Of a stretch of DNA of 64,000 nt, positions 9,302-20,270 are shown in pieces. The DNA lies in assembly GCF_018129965.1 (NCBI RefSeq), contig NZ_JAFCKW010000001.1, positions 62,001 through 126,000 of the forward strand, read 5' to 3'. Numbering within the stretch: position 1 is the first letter of the stretch; every line of letters begins with the position of its first letter. Made by a program: the position numbers and the translations under genes. The notes under the pieces were generated by a model. The model made no database searches and was not told the DNA's origin. It saw only the letters and a program-made list of their open reading frames with translations. The stretch is from Bradyrhizobium diazoefficiens (lineage in GTDB: Bacteria > Pseudomonadota > Alphaproteobacteria > Rhizobiales > Xanthobacteraceae).

Positions 9302-10771
9302 ATGACTTTGCCGATGAGCTGGAACGAATGGGCGCAGCACGATGGCGTCGGCCTCGCGGCACGCGTCCGCAAGGGTGAGCTGACGGCGAAGGAATTGGCG
9401 CGCCAGGCCGCCGCGGGCGTCGCCAAGGTCAATCCGGCGCTGTCGGGCGTGGTCGAGCTGTTCGAGGACGTGATCGCAGATCCGGCCAAGGATGGCGCCA
9501 ATCTCGGCGGCCCCTTCGCGGGTCTGCCGTTCCTGATGAAGGACCTCGGGCCGACCATGAAGGGCCGGCTGCAGGAAATGGGCTCGCTGCTGATGCGCGG
9601 CAACCGCGCCGCCGCCGACACGTTCCTGACCGGGAAATTCCGCCAGGCCGGTCTCAATCTGATCGGGCGCACCACGACGCCGGAATTCGGCGTATGCAGT
9701 TCGGCCGACAATCCGGCCGTCTACGTCACGCGCAACCCCTGGAATACCGACTACACCACCTGCGGCTCGTCGGCCGGCAGCGCCGCGATGGTCGCAGCCG
9801 GCGTGGTGCCGATCGCGCATGCGACCGACGGCGGCGGCTCGATCCGGATTCCCGCAGGGGTCAACGGCAATATCGGTTTGAAAGTCTCGCGCGGCGTGTT
9901 TTCGCTGGCGCCGCACATGTCCGACCTCACCGGCCTCGTCTCGATCCAGGGCTGCCAGTCGCGCAGCGTGCGCGACACCGCCGCGTTCGTCGATCATGCG
10001 CGGGGACCCGCGCCCGGCGAGTTCATGCCGTTCTGGACCACCGCTCAGCCCTATTCGGAGATGATCAAGCGCGATCCGTCGAAGCTGCGGATCGCACTGT
10101 CGCACACATGGGGCGACTACACCGCGACGCCGGAGATCGCGGCCGAACTGGAGAAGACCGGCCGCTTTCTCGAAGGCCTCGGTCATCACGTCGATTACGC
10201 GCTGCCCGAGCTCGACTTCCGCGCCGCGTTCGAGGCACAGACGATGTGCTACATCTCGAACTTCGCGGTGGTGATTTCCAACATGCTCGCGGCGCGCGGG
10301 CTGGACAAGCCGCCGGAAGACCTGATCGAGCCCATGAACATCCGGATCTGGGAAGCCGGCCGCCATACGAGCTTTGCGGAACGCGCCAAGATGCAGGGCG
10401 TGTTCAACGCGACCTCGCGCGGTTTCGGTGCGTTCTTCGAGCAATGGGACGTGATCCTGACGCCGATCACGGCGCTGCCGACGCCGAAGGTCGGGACGAG
10501 GGAATATCTCACCATCTCCGACAATCCCGATGTGCTCGACTGGTTCGGCAATCTCTGGCGCTTCTTCGCCTTTACGCCGCTTGCCAATCTCTGCGGCATG
10601 CCCGCGATCGCGCTGCCGATGGCGGCGCAAGATCACGGCCTGCCGCTGGGCATCCAGGCGATCGGCAAACAGGCCAATGACGGCCTGCTGCTGCAACTCG
10701 CCGCCCAGATCGAGCGCGCGCTCGACGGCAAGTGGAACGGCGGCAGGAAGCCGAAGGTGCATGTGAGCTGA
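9302..10771 (+). CDS. Amidase signature family hydrolase, 6-aminohexanoate-cyclic-dimer hydrolase-like
   Basis: About 489 residues from ATG 9302; an in-frame TTG lies 9 bases upstream. The protein is an amidase-signature Ser-cisSer-Lys hydrolase. Seen: the Lys in PFLMKDLG (about residue 80), the glycine/serine loop TTCGSSAGSAAMVAAG (about 155-170) and the nucleophile segment DGGGSIRIPAGVNG (about 180-193). The overall pattern is close to the NylA-like branch, so a cyclic or linear amide is a plausible substrate. It begins about 130 bases after the ring-opening amidohydrolase on the same strand and may be co-transcribed with it. No signal peptide. A catabolic, nitrogen-releasing role is inferred. 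Confidence 0.88.
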   Translation: MTLPMSWNEWAQHDGVGLAARVRKGELTAKELARQAAAGVAKVNPALSGVVELFEDVIADPAKDGANLGGPFAGLPFLMKDLGPTMKGRLQEMGSLLMRGNRAAADTFLTGKFRQAGLNLIGRTTTPEFGVCSSADNPAVYVTRNPWNTDYTTCGSSAGSAAMVAAGVVPIAHATDGGGSIRIPAGVNGNIGLKVSRGVFSLAPHMSDLTGLVSIQGCQSRSVRDTAAFVDHARGPAPGEFMPFWTTAQPYSEMIKRDPSKLRIALSHTWGDYTATPEIAAELEKTGRFLEGLGHHVDYALPELDFRAAFEAQTMCYISNFAVVISNMLAARGLDKPPEDLIEPMNIRIWEAGRHTSFAERAKMQGVFNATSRGFGAFFEQWDVILTPITALPTPKVGTREYLTISDNPDVLDWFGNLWRFFAFTPLANLCGMPAIALPMAAQDHGLPLGIQAIGKQANDGLLLQLAAQIERALDGKWNGGRKPKVHVS

Positions 10772-10822
10772 GGCGAACGCATTCGCGGAGCTTCGTAGCC
10801 CCATCGCTCCAAAAAACCAACC

Positions 10823-11143
10823 TCAGTTCTTGACCATCGGAATCTCTTCCGCTGGCGCCTGTTGCTGCCCCTGCCTGTACATCGCCAGCGCCTTGTCGAG
10901 CGCTTCGCGCAAGGCCAGCGCGGCAGCCACGCTGCAGCGCAGGTGGGCGGTCTGCACCACATCGACCCTGACGGCCGGGCCGACCGGCATCAGCAGATTC
11001 GCGGCAAGCTCGATCTGGATCGCGCCGTTGTGATGGCCGAAACAGGAGGCGCCGTCGAAATAGATGATCGGCGCCCGCTCGGAACTGGAGCTGGAAATGG
11101 TGACGGGCCCCTGGCTGGTGGCGGGCGTTTCGGGATCGGCCAT
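10823..11143 (-). CDS. Small conserved-looking protein of unknown function
   Basis: About 106 residues from ATG 11143; an in-frame start 30 bases upstream is possible. No family was recognised. Seen: IIYFDGASCFGHHNGAIQIELAANLL near the middle, then VDVVQTAHLRCSVAAALALREALDKAL, an amphipathic helix, and a Gln-rich tail. The mix of beta and alpha segments and normal codon usage support a real gene. It is divergent from the thioesterase at 11278 with about 135 bases between them, so the two may share a control region. Confidence 0.6.
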   Translation of the reverse strand: MADPETPATSQGPVTISSSSSERAPIIYFDGASCFGHHNGAIQIELAANLLMPVGPAVRVDVVQTAHLRCSVAAALALREALDKALAMYRQGQQQAPAEEIPMVKN

Positions 11144-11277
11144 GGGGGCTCCTTGCAGCTGGTCGAACAACAAGGCGCCACCATCGTTGCTTCGGCCGGC
11201 GGTGTCGAGGCCAAACCTGGCTTGCGAGGCGTATTCGGGGTTTTGCGCGGCGCGCGCCGCTGGTCTAGAACGTCATC

Positions 11278-12186
11278 ATGTCCACTTCGCCATCCACGCT
11301 CCCCTTCGAGGAACTCGCCGAGGCCATCAAGGGCCGCCGTTCCGATTACGGGCATATCAGCGGGCTCCAGCTCGACCGTTACGCGCCGGCCGAGGCCTGG
11401 TCCAGCCTGCCCTACCGTCCGGTGTTCGTGGGCGACACGGGGACCGGCGTGCTGCATGGCGGCGTCGTCACCGCGATGCTGGACGAGAGCTGCGGCATGG
11501 CGGTGCAACTCGCGCTCGACGGCACCAGCGCGATCGCAACCCTCGATCTGCGCATCGACTACCAGAAGCCGGCCACGCCAGGCCTCGACATCAAGGCGCA
11601 TTCGGTCTGCTACCGCACCACGCGCTCGATCGCCTTCGTGCGCTCCACCGCCTATCAGGAGTCCGAGGACGATCCGGTCGCGACCGCGACCGCCTGCTTC
11701 ATGATCGGCGCCAACCGCACCAACATGCTGGCCGACCGCAGGATGGAGCTGCGCAGCATCCCGACGCTGGAGGCGCCCGACGATCCGGACGGACCGTTCG
11801 CCAGCAGCCCGTTCGCCCGCGCCCTCGGCATTCGGGTCAACGACGACGGCACGCTGACGATGCCGTTCTCACCGCAGATCATCGGCAATCCGATCCTGCC
11901 CGCGATCCATGGCGGCATGACCGGCGCCTTCCTCGAGACCACCGCGATTTTCGGCGTGCGGCGCGAACTCGGCATCGCTGCGCTGCCCAAGCCGATCGGG
12001 CTCACCGTCAACTACTTGCGCTCCGGACGCGCGCTCGACACCTTCGCCAACGTCTCGGTCGTGAAGCAGGGCCGGCGTATCGTCGCCTTCGAGGCGCGGG
12101 CCTGGCAGGACGATGCGAACAAGCCGATCGCCTCCGCCTTCGGTCATTTCATGCTGCGGCCGGCGCCCGGAAACGACGAAGAATAG
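11278..12186 (+). CDS. Double-hotdog PaaI-type acyl-CoA thioesterase
   Basis: A 302-residue protein with two hotdog domains in tandem. The first (about residues 20-145) carries GVLHGGVVTAMLDESCGMAVQLAL. The second (about 165-298) carries ILPAIHGGMTGAFLETTAIFG. The HGG-(A/M)xxE/D pattern is the usual active-site helix of PaaI/YbgC-like thioesterases, which hydrolyse acyl-CoA or aryl-CoA. A single-chain pair is expected to form the dimer-like unit by itself. The substrate is unknown. The small membrane protein at 12253 follows within 70 bases and may be in the same transcript. Confidence 0.87.
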   Translation: MSTSPSTLPFEELAEAIKGRRSDYGHISGLQLDRYAPAEAWSSLPYRPVFVGDTGTGVLHGGVVTAMLDESCGMAVQLALDGTSAIATLDLRIDYQKPATPGLDIKAHSVCYRTTRSIAFVRSTAYQESEDDPVATATACFMIGANRTNMLADRRMELRSIPTLEAPDDPDGPFASSPFARALGIRVNDDGTLTMPFSPQIIGNPILPAIHGGMTGAFLETTAIFGVRRELGIAALPKPIGLTVNYLRSGRALDTFANVSVVKQGRRIVAFEARAWQDDANKPIASAFGHFMLRPAPGNDEE

Positions 12187-12252
12187 GCGTATTTTACTTG
12201 ACGGCCACGGCCCGGGACACAACGATGGTGCGTTCCCGGAAGAGGTATTGGG

Positions 12253-12618
12253 TTGCGGCATCCGCTCGACATCATCGCCATGTTCGCCGCGCTCTGGCTG
12301 CTGGCCTCGATGGTGCTCGACGCGCTGACGCCCAAGGAGCTGACGGCGGTCATGATCGGCATCGCGATCGGGCCCGCCATCGTCATCACCGCCGTGTTCT
12401 ACTATCTGCGCTGCCCGCGCACGGATTTCGCGGTGATGTTCGCCGCGCTCTGGCTGATCTCGGACATCGCCCTCGCCTTCATCTCGCCGGCGCAGCTGCC
12501 GCATTTCCTGATCGCGCTCGGCTTCATGCCGGCCCTGTTGATCGGCATCGTTCTGCACTGGCGGCGTTTCCAGCGCCGCCACGAGCAGCTGCCGGTGCCA
12601 TCGGTGAAGCGGGGTTGA
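12253..12618 (+). CDS. Small integral membrane protein, unknown function
   Basis: A 121-residue protein starting at TTG 12253, supported by GGAAGAGG seven bases upstream; ATG 12280 is an alternative. Four hydrophobic segments are visible: IIAMFAALWLLASMVL, AVMIGIAIGPAIVITAVFY, FAVMFAALWLISDIALAFI and FLIALGFMPALLIGIVL. Segments one and three are alike (MFAALWL), which suggests an internal duplication of a two-helix unit. The C-terminus is basic. No family was recognised. Confidence 0.65.
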   Translation: MRHPLDIIAMFAALWLLASMVLDALTPKELTAVMIGIAIGPAIVITAVFYYLRCPRTDFAVMFAALWLISDIALAFISPAQLPHFLIALGFMPALLIGIVLHWRRFQRRHEQLPVPSVKRG

Positions 12619-12642
12619 GGAAAGAAGGCCGGTCGGAATTTA

Positions 12643-12792
12643 GCTCTCCCCGTCGGGGAGAGGTCGGATTGCTCGGGCGCGCAACTCGCGCGCCTGAGAA
12701 ATCCGGGTGAGCGGCCGCAGCGTTTCGTGCGAGCGTAGCCCCTCACCCGGATCGCATCTTCGATGCGATCCGACCTGTCCCTTCGGGAAAGG
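12643..12792. repeat. Repeat region between convergent genes
   Basis: It contains a hairpin ctctccccgtcggggagag near 12644-12662, a second hairpin gatcgcatcttcgatgcgatc near 12749-12769, and a third, cccttcggg. The ctctcccc/ctcacccgg motifs recur in the repeat at 18144-18290. It lies between the ends of two convergent genes and could also act as a bidirectional terminator. Confidence 0.55.
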
Positions 12793-12815
12793 TGGACCAA
12801 GCCGCCCCGACCAAA

Positions 12816-14552
12816 TCAGCGCGGCAGCAGATTGGTCTTCGCGAGATCCAGCACCTCGTCGCCGCGGCCGCTCATCACGGCGCGCAGCACCCACAGGCTG
12901 AAGCCCTTGACCTGCTCCGCCGTGATGGTCGGCGGCATCGACAGCTCCTGCTTGGCGGTGACGACGTCGAGCAGTGCCGGCCCGTCATGCGCCAGCATCT
13001 CCTTCATCGCGCCCGGAAGCTCGCCGGGGTCCTCGACGCGCCTCGCGAAGATGCCCATCGCGCGCGCCATCGCCGCAAAATCGGGGTTTTCCAGCGCGAC
13101 ATTGGTATCGACGAAGCCAGCCGCCTTCATCTCCAGCGCCACGAAGCCGAGCACGCCGTTGTTGAAAACCACCACCTTCACCGGCAGCTTCATCTGCGTC
13201 AGCGTAATCAGATCGCCCATCAGCATGGTGAAGCCGCCGTCGCCGGACAGCGAGATCACCTGCCGGCCTGGTTGCGCGGCCTGCGCGCCGATCGCCTGCG
13301 GCATGGCGTTGGCCATCGAGCCGTGCACGAAGGAGCCGATCAGCCGGCGGCGGCCGTTCATGGCGAGATAGCGCGCGGCCCACACCGTGGGCGTGCCGAC
13401 ATCGGCGGTGAACACGGCATCGTCGGAGGCGTGGTCGCTGATGACCTTTGCGAGATATTGCGGATGGATCGGCTTGGCTCCGGGTGTTCCCCTGGCGAGC
13501 GAGTCGAGGCCCTCCCGCGCCTTCTTGTAATGGGCGATGGCGTCGTCGAGATGCTTGCGATTCGTCTTGCTCTTCAGCAGCGGCAGCAGCGCCTCGATGG
13601 TGAGCTTGACGTCGCCGACGAGACCGAGATCGATCTTGCAGCGCCGCCCCAGATTTTCCGGGCGGATGTCGATTTGCGCGACCTGGCAGTCGGTCGGGAA
13701 GAACTGCTTGTAGGGGAAGTCCGTGCCGAGCATCACCAGGGCGTCGCAGGCGTGCATGGCGGCATAGCCCGAGGAGAAACCGATGAAGCCGGTCATGCCG
13801 ACGTCGTAGGGGTTGTCGTATTCGACATGTTCCTTGCCGCCGAGCGCGTGTACGATCGGGCTTTTCAAGGCCTCCGCCAGCTGCATCAGCGGCGCATGCG
13901 CGCCGGCGCAGCCGCGGCCGCAGAACAGAGTGATGCGCTCGGCGCCGTTGAGGAGATCGGCGAGCGCCTTCAGCTCATCGGCCTGCGGCACCACCTTCGG
14001 CGGCGTCAGCGCCAGCCCGCGCGTCGTCGACAGCGCGCGCTTCGGCGGGTCGCGGAAGGCGACGTCGCCGGGCATGGCAATGACCGCGACGCCGCGCAGA
14101 CCCACCGCGGCGCGGATCGCATTCTCCAGCACGTAGGGCAACTGGCTTGGATCCGAGACCATCTCGCAATAATGGCTGCATTCGCGAAACAGGTTCTGCG
14201 GATGGGTCTCCTGAAAATAGCCGCCGCCGATCTCGGCCGACGGAATCTGGGCCGCGATCGCCAGCACGGGAACGCGGCTGCGATGGGCGTCGAACAGGCC
14301 GTTGATCAGATGCAGATTGCCGGGACCGCAGGAGCCCGCGCACACCGCGAGGCTTCCCGTCATCTCGGCCTCGCCGGCGGCCGCGAACGCCGCGACCTCC
14401 TCGTGCCGGACGTGAATCCATTCGATGGTGCCGCGGCGGCGCAGCGCCTCGGTGAAGGCGTTCAGGCTGTCGCCGACGATGCCAAAGATGCGCTTGACGC
14501 CGGCCTGTTCGAGCGTTGCCACGAACAGTTCGGCCACGTTGTTGATCGCCAT
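12816..14552 (-). CDS. poxB: Thiamine-pyrophosphate pyruvate oxidase/dehydrogenase, PoxB-like
   Basis: A 578-residue TPP enzyme matching PoxB length (about 572). The N-terminal PYR domain carries the catalytic Glu in [17 protein letters not shown] (about residues 45-60). A central FAD/NAD-type domain follows, then the C-terminal PP domain with the TPP-binding motif beginning [12 protein letters not shown] and closing in VVFNN. PoxB oxidises pyruvate to acetate and CO2 and passes electrons to quinone at the membrane. The extreme C-terminal lipid-binding helix of E. coli PoxB is not obvious here, so membrane activation is uncertain. It stands alone; other pyruvate- or sulfoacetaldehyde-type paralogues are possible but fit less well. 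Confidence 0.88.
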   Translation of the reverse strand: MAINNVAELFVATLEQAGVKRIFGIVGDSLNAFTEALRRRGTIEWIHVRHEEVAAFAAAGEAEMTGSLAVCAGSCGPGNLHLINGLFDAHRSRVPVLAIAAQIPSAEIGGGYFQETHPQNLFRECSHYCEMVSDPSQLPYVLENAIRAAVGLRGVAVIAMPGDVAFRDPPKRALSTTRGLALTPPKVVPQADELKALADLLNGAERITLFCGRGCAGAHAPLMQLAEALKSPIVHALGGKEHVEYDNPYDVGMTGFIGFSSGYAAMHACDALVMLGTDFPYKQFFPTDCQVAQIDIRPENLGRRCKIDLGLVGDVKLTIEALLPLLKSKTNRKHLDDAIAHYKKAREGLDSLARGTPGAKPIHPQYLAKVISDHASDDAVFTADVGTPTVWAARYLAMNGRRRLIGSFVHGSMANAMPQAIGAQAAQPGRQVISLSGDGGFTMLMGDLITLTQMKLPVKVVVFNNGVLGFVALEMKAAGFVDTNVALENPDFAAMARAMGIFARRVEDPGELPGAMKEMLAHDGPALLDVVTAKQELSMPPTITAEQVKGFSLWVLRAVMSGRGDEVLDLAKTNLLPR

Positions 14553-14631
14553 GTCGTCTCCTGATCCCGCGATTCCATCAAGATAGGATAACGCGCGAGA
14601 ATGACGGCATCACGGCTTGTTTATTGCCGGC

Positions 14632-15264
14632 TTACTCTTTCGCAATCGCCCGATCATAGGCCGCGATCGTCACCTTGGCGCGCACCGCGACATCGGCGGC
14701 CGACATGCCGGGCTTGTAGAGACTGGAGCCGAGCCCGAAGGCAGTCACACCACCCGCGATGTACTCGGCAAAATTCTGGTCGGACACGCCGCCGACCGCA
14801 GCGATCAAAACGCCTGCCGGCAGCACGGCGCGGATCGCGGCGATCCCGGACGCGCCGAGCACGCTCGCCGGGAAAAACTTCAGGCCGGAGGCGCCCGAGC
14901 GCGCCGCCAGCAGCGCCTCGGTCGGCGAGAACACGCCGGGCAAGGTCACCATGCCGTGCTGATGCGCGCGCGCCAGCACCTCGGTGTCGATATTCGGCGA
15001 GACCATCAGCGTGCCGCCGGCCTCGTGGAGGCGATCGACATCAGCGGTGGTCAGCACCGTCCCGGCGCCAATCAGCACGCTTGATGGCGCGAGCCTGGCG
15101 GCGCCGGCAATCGAGCGGAACGGATCGGGCGAGTTCAGGGGAATCTCGATCGCGGTCAGGCCGGCCGCGATCAGCACGCCGACGATGGCCTCGGTCTCAT
15201 CGGGTTTGATGCCGCGCAGGATCGCGACCAGCGGTCGCTTCATCGGCGGAAAAGGAACGGTCAT
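14632..15264 (-). CDS. dgoA: 2-dehydro-3-deoxy-6-phosphogalactonate aldolase
   Basis: A 210-residue class I aldolase of the KDPG/KDPGal type. From ATG 15264 it reads MTVPFPPMKRPLVAILRGI; the frame is open further upstream, but that overlaps the kinase. Seen: ILRGIKPDE (about residues 14-22), IEIPLNSPDP, GAGTVLT, and GLKFFPAS (about 128-135), whose Lys should form the Schiff base. It splits the phosphorylated sugar acid to pyruvate and glyceraldehyde 3-phosphate. It follows dgoK by 13 bases on the same strand, which completes the last two steps of the DeLey-Doudoroff galactonate pathway. DgoD dehydratase is not nearby. Confidence 0.92.
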   Translation of the reverse strand: MTVPFPPMKRPLVAILRGIKPDETEAIVGVLIAAGLTAIEIPLNSPDPFRSIAGAARLAPSSVLIGAGTVLTTADVDRLHEAGGTLMVSPNIDTEVLARAHQHGMVTLPGVFSPTEALLAARSGASGLKFFPASVLGASGIAAIRAVLPAGVLIAAVGGVSDQNFAEYIAGGVTAFGLGSSLYKPGMSAADVAVRAKVTIAAYDRAIAKE

Positions 15265-15277
15265 CTTCGCAGTCCTT

Positions 15278-16192
15278 CTATCTCGTCCAGATCGCGGCCG
15301 CCGCCATCGACAGGCCGCGGCGGACGGCTTCGTCCGCATCGATCGGCGTCACGGCCACCGACAGCGCGTCGAAAGCCTGCCTGTACAACGCTGCAAGCCG
15401 CCCCGATGCAACCAGGGTAATGCCCGCTTTCGGCATCCCGCCCGAAAGCCCCGCCGCCAGCTCCGTGCCGATCAACGTGCCCGACAGGGTTTCGCGCGCG
15501 GCAGCGGGGGTGCCGCCGAACAGGAGCTGGCGCGACCGCGCGCCGAACAGGAGATTGGCCGCAAAGGCCGGCGCTTCATACGCGGCTTTCACCGCCGTCT
15601 TGAAGCTTGCGATATCCTCGGCGTCACCGGCGCCGGCGACCGCGAGCGACAGGATCGTCTCGCGCGAGACCACGCTGAACAGCTCGCCGGTCATGAAGGT
15701 GGAGAATCGTTCGACGGTGCCGTCCGTCACCCGCACCCATTTGGAATGCGTGCCGGGCATGCAGACCAGCGCTTCGCCAGGGGCCTCAAGACCGAGCGCG
15801 CCGACCAATTGCGTCTCCTCGCCGCGCATCACGTCCGGCGCGCTGGCGTCGCGCTGCGCAATGCCGGGCAGGATACGGATGTCGCGCGCCTCGCCGGGCA
15901 CGCGCGCGGCCTGCTGCAGCACGGCAGCAAGCGGCGCCGGCGTGTCGACATAGCCGGCCTCGACCCAGCCGGTCCTGGCCCCGGCCATGCCGCAGATGAG
16001 AACCGGCAGATGATCGGGCGCCTCGACCGCGGCAAGATGCGACTGCAGCACAGCGGCAAAACCCGCCTTGGCCGCGGCCAGCATGCCCTCGTCGCTGCGC
16101 CTCTCTGCCAGCACCTGGCCGGCGCGATCGACCAGCCACAGCCGGAAGCTGCTGGTGCCCCAGTCCACCGCGATAGAGGCAGGTTCGGTCAT
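15278..16192 (-). CDS. dgoK: 2-dehydro-3-deoxygalactonokinase
   Basis: About 304 residues from ATG 16192 (MTEPASIAVDWGTSSFRLW); an in-frame ATG 48 bases upstream is less likely. The DgoK signature is clear: N-terminal phosphate-binding loop VDWGTSSFRLWL, GMAGARTGWVEAGYV (about 87-101), and CMPGTHSKWV (about 144-153). It phosphorylates 2-dehydro-3-deoxygalactonate for cleavage by DgoA, whose gene lies 13 bases downstream. Confidence 0.93.
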   Translation of the reverse strand: MTEPASIAVDWGTSSFRLWLVDRAGQVLAERRSDEGMLAAAKAGFAAVLQSHLAAVEAPDHLPVLICGMAGARTGWVEAGYVDTPAPLAAVLQQAARVPGEARDIRILPGIAQRDASAPDVMRGEETQLVGALGLEAPGEALVCMPGTHSKWVRVTDGTVERFSTFMTGELFSVVSRETILSLAVAGAGDAEDIASFKTAVKAAYEAPAFAANLLFGARSRQLLFGGTPAAARETLSGTLIGTELAAGLSGGMPKAGITLVASGRLAALYRQAFDALSVAVTPIDADEAVRRGLSMAAAAIWTR

Positions 16193-16225
16193 CGCAACAT
16201 TGTTCCTTGGTCTCACCGGCAAGAC

Positions 16226-16249
16226 GCCGTCTCGCGACAATGAGACGGC
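16226..16249. promoter_or_regulatory. Inverted repeat, possible upstream activator site
   Basis: GCCGTCTC and GAGACGGC form a perfect 8-bp inverted repeat with an 8-base spacer. It lies 82 bases before the -24 element of the sigma-54 promoter at 16331, a normal distance for an enhancer-binding-protein site. It is also 34 bases upstream of dgoK on the other strand, so a dgo operator is the alternative. Confidence 0.5.
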
Positions 16250-16330
16250 GGCGCAAAAATCCGCCCCGGATTATCGGCAATTACCGCCGCAAACCAGCTC
16301 TTTCTCGCAGGTCTGGACCGCGCGCCGCGC

Positions 16331-16346
16331 TGGCACAGCGCTTGCT
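16331..16346 (+). promoter_or_regulatory. Sigma-54 (-24/-12) promoter for the monooxygenase operon
   Basis: The sequence CTGGCACAGCGCTTGCT matches the RpoN consensus: TGGCAC at 16331-16336, a 5-base spacer, then TTGC at 16342-16345. GG and GC are 10 bases apart as required. It lies about 65 bases before the ATG of the flavin-dependent monooxygenase, so transcription should begin near 16357. An AcoR-type sigma-54 activator is encoded just past the operon. Confidence 0.8.
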
Positions 16347-16411
16347 GAATTGCGTGCGCTCACATCCGTGAACCGCGCATCAAGACGCGTCAACATCAGA
16401 TGAGGAAACCC

Positions 16412-17509
16412 ATGGAGATCGGCTATTTCACGATGCCTTCGCATCCGCCGGAGTGCGGCCTGAAGGAAGGACACGATTGGGACCTGCAGGTGCTGCGCTG
16501 GCTCGACGAGCTCGGCTATCAGGAAGCCTGGATCGGCGAGCACCACACCGCACCGTGGGAGCCCAATCCCACGCCGGACCTGCTGATCGCGCAGGCCCTG
16601 ATGCAGACCAAGCGCTTGCGGATCGGGCCCGGCGGCTTCCTGCTGCCCTATCATCACCCGGCCGAACTCGCCAACCGCGTCGCCATGCTCGACCATCTCT
16701 CGGAGGGCCGGCTGATGTTCGGTGTTGCCGCCTCGGGCCTGCCGAGCGACTGGGCGATGTTCAACGTCGACGGCATGAGCGGGCAGAACCGCGACATGAC
16801 CCGCGAGGCGCTGGAGATCATCCTGAAGATGTGGAGCGATCCGGCGCCCTGGACCTACAAGGGCAAGTTCTGGACGGTGTCCAAGCCGGACACGATGTTC
16901 GACTTCCTCAAGCCGCACATCAAGCCGCTGCAGACGCCGCATCCGCCGATCGGCGTCGCCGGGCTGTCAAAGAACTCGGACACGCTGAAGCTCGCCGGCG
17001 AGCGCGGCTTCATCCCGATGAGCCTCAACCTCAACCCGGCCTATGTCTCCAGCCACTGGGACTCGGTCGAGATGGGCGCCGCCAGGACCGGGCGCAAGCC
17101 TAACCGCGCGGACTGGCGCCTTGTCCGCGAGGTGTTCGTCGCCGACAGCGACGAGGAGGCGTGGAAGCTGTCGACCGGCGACATGATGGGCCGGATGATG
17201 GGAGAATACTTCCTGCCGCTGCTCAGTCATTTCGGCTTCAAGGACTATCTGAAGCACGCGCCCGACGTGGCCGATAGCGACGTGACCGTCGAATATTGCG
17301 CCAAGCGGAACTGGATCGTCGGCTCTCCCGCGACCGTCGCCGAGAAGATCGAGAAGATCTACGACGAGGTCGGCGGCTTCGGCGTGCTCTGCGTGTTCGG
17401 CTTCGACTACAAGCACAAGCCGGAAGCCTGGCACCGCTCGCTCTCGCTGCTCAAGAACGAGGTGATGCCGCGCCTGCAGCATCTCGGCTCCACGCGGAAG
17501 GCGGCTTGA
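16412..17509 (+). CDS. LLM-class flavin-dependent monooxygenase
   Basis: About 365 residues from ATG 16412, chosen because GAGG lies 7 bases upstream; ATG 16400 is in frame. This is a bacterial luciferase-like TIM barrel. Seen: EAWIGEHHTAPWEPNPTPDLLIA (about 35-57), LRIGPGGFLLPYHHP, and LGIG-equivalent FGVAASGLPSDW near 105. Such enzymes use reduced FMN delivered by a separate reductase to oxygenate ketones, alkanes, terpenes or similar compounds. The flavin reductase gene follows 60 bases later. The operon sits behind a sigma-54 promoter, so expression is probably substrate-induced through the adjacent activator. The substrate is unknown. Confidence 0.9.
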   Translation: MEIGYFTMPSHPPECGLKEGHDWDLQVLRWLDELGYQEAWIGEHHTAPWEPNPTPDLLIAQALMQTKRLRIGPGGFLLPYHHPAELANRVAMLDHLSEGRLMFGVAASGLPSDWAMFNVDGMSGQNRDMTREALEIILKMWSDPAPWTYKGKFWTVSKPDTMFDFLKPHIKPLQTPHPPIGVAGLSKNSDTLKLAGERGFIPMSLNLNPAYVSSHWDSVEMGAARTGRKPNRADWRLVREVFVADSDEEAWKLSTGDMMGRMMGEYFLPLLSHFGFKDYLKHAPDVADSDVTVEYCAKRNWIVGSPATVAEKIEKIYDEVGGFGVLCVFGFDYKHKPEAWHRSLSLLKNEVMPRLQHLGSTRKAA

Positions 17510-17568
17510 CCTGATACGGGTGCGGCGCGAACGTGCCGCACCCGCCTTCATTCGGAGATTTTGGCGTG

Positions 17569-18120
17569 ATGCTGGACGCAAGGGATTTCAAGCAGGCCAT
17601 GCGCCAATGCGCCGGCGGGGTCGCGCTGGTCACGGTGGGCGCCGAGCACGAAAAGCGCACGGGACTCACGGTCACCTCGGCCTGTTCGCTGTCGGACAAT
17701 CCGCCGTCGCTGATCGTCTGCGTCAACCGCAACGCCAGCGCGCACGCGCGCATCCGCGCGGAGCGGGCGTTCGCGATCAACTTCCTGCACGAGGATCACG
17801 CGCTGCTGGCGCTGACCTTCAGCGGCCAGAAAGGCATTGATGGCGATGACCGTTTCGCCTTCGGACAGTGGACACGCGGCGTCACCGGCGCGCCGGTGCT
17901 GAGCGATGCGGTGGCCGCGTTCGACTGCATGCTGGCGCAGGAGTTCGAGACGACGACGCATTCGATCTTCGTCGGCGAGGTCCGCTGCGTGTCGCATTCC
18001 GACAGGGCAGCACCGCTGGTGTATCTGCGCAGCAGTTTCCACGTTCCCCGTGAAATCCGCGGCACCGTGACGGTCGGCGACCGGGATTCACGGCATCTGA
18101 GCTGGAGCGATTTTTCGTAA
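17569..18120 (+). CDS. Flavin reductase (FMN reductase-like) partner
   Basis: About 183 residues from ATG 17569 (MLDARDFKQAMRQCAGGVAL); earlier GTG starts are in frame. It is a flavin_Reduct (HpaC/DszD-like) split-barrel protein. Seen: the opening FKQAMRQCAGGVALVTVG, GLTVTSACSLSDNPPSLIVCVN (about 42-63) and FAINFLHEDHALLALTFSG. It should use NAD(P)H to reduce FMN or FAD for the monooxygenase encoded just upstream, giving a two-component system. It ends next to a palindromic repeat facing the convergent activator gene. Confidence 0.9.
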   Translation: MLDARDFKQAMRQCAGGVALVTVGAEHEKRTGLTVTSACSLSDNPPSLIVCVNRNASAHARIRAERAFAINFLHEDHALLALTFSGQKGIDGDDRFAFGQWTRGVTGAPVLSDAVAAFDCMLAQEFETTTHSIFVGEVRCVSHSDRAAPLVYLRSSFHVPREIRGTVTVGDRDSRHLSWSDFS

Positions 18121-18143
18121 AGCGGCGGCGGTGCGCTCGCTTC

Positions 18144-18290
18144 CCTTCTCCCCTTGTGGGAGAAGGTGGCGCGAAGCGCCGGATGAGGGGTATGTCTCCG
18201 CAGCCTCAAATGAGAATCGAACGCGCGGAGAGAGACCCCTCACCCGTCTCGCCGCTGCGCGGCGAGCCACCCTCTCCCACAAGGGGAGAG
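18144..18290. repeat. Palindromic repeat between convergent genes, possible bidirectional terminator
   Basis: The outer arms ccttctccccttgtgggag and ctcccacaaggggagagg are near-perfect reverse complements about 120 bases apart, with inner hairpins such as gccgctgcgcggc. It fills the gap between the stop codons of the flavin reductase and the sigma-54 activator, so it may end transcripts from both sides. Confidence 0.7.
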
Positions 18291-18321
18291 GGCAATAGCG
18301 CTCGCGGCGTGCAGCAGAACG

Positions 18322-20178
<1,857 letters not shown>

Positions 20179-20270
20179 CGCGGACGTCTCCACCCTGTAT
20201 TATTGTGCAAAGTCTGGCACCACGGGCGGGGATGTCAATTGGGAACAGGGACGGCGATGCTCTCGCATCC

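Noticed and set aside
8390..10804. A very long open frame on the minus strand across the amidohydrolase and amidase genes
   Set aside because: It is antisense to two genes with clear family motifs; its translation is Arg/His/Gly-rich and shows no domain. Long antisense frames are expected at this GC content.
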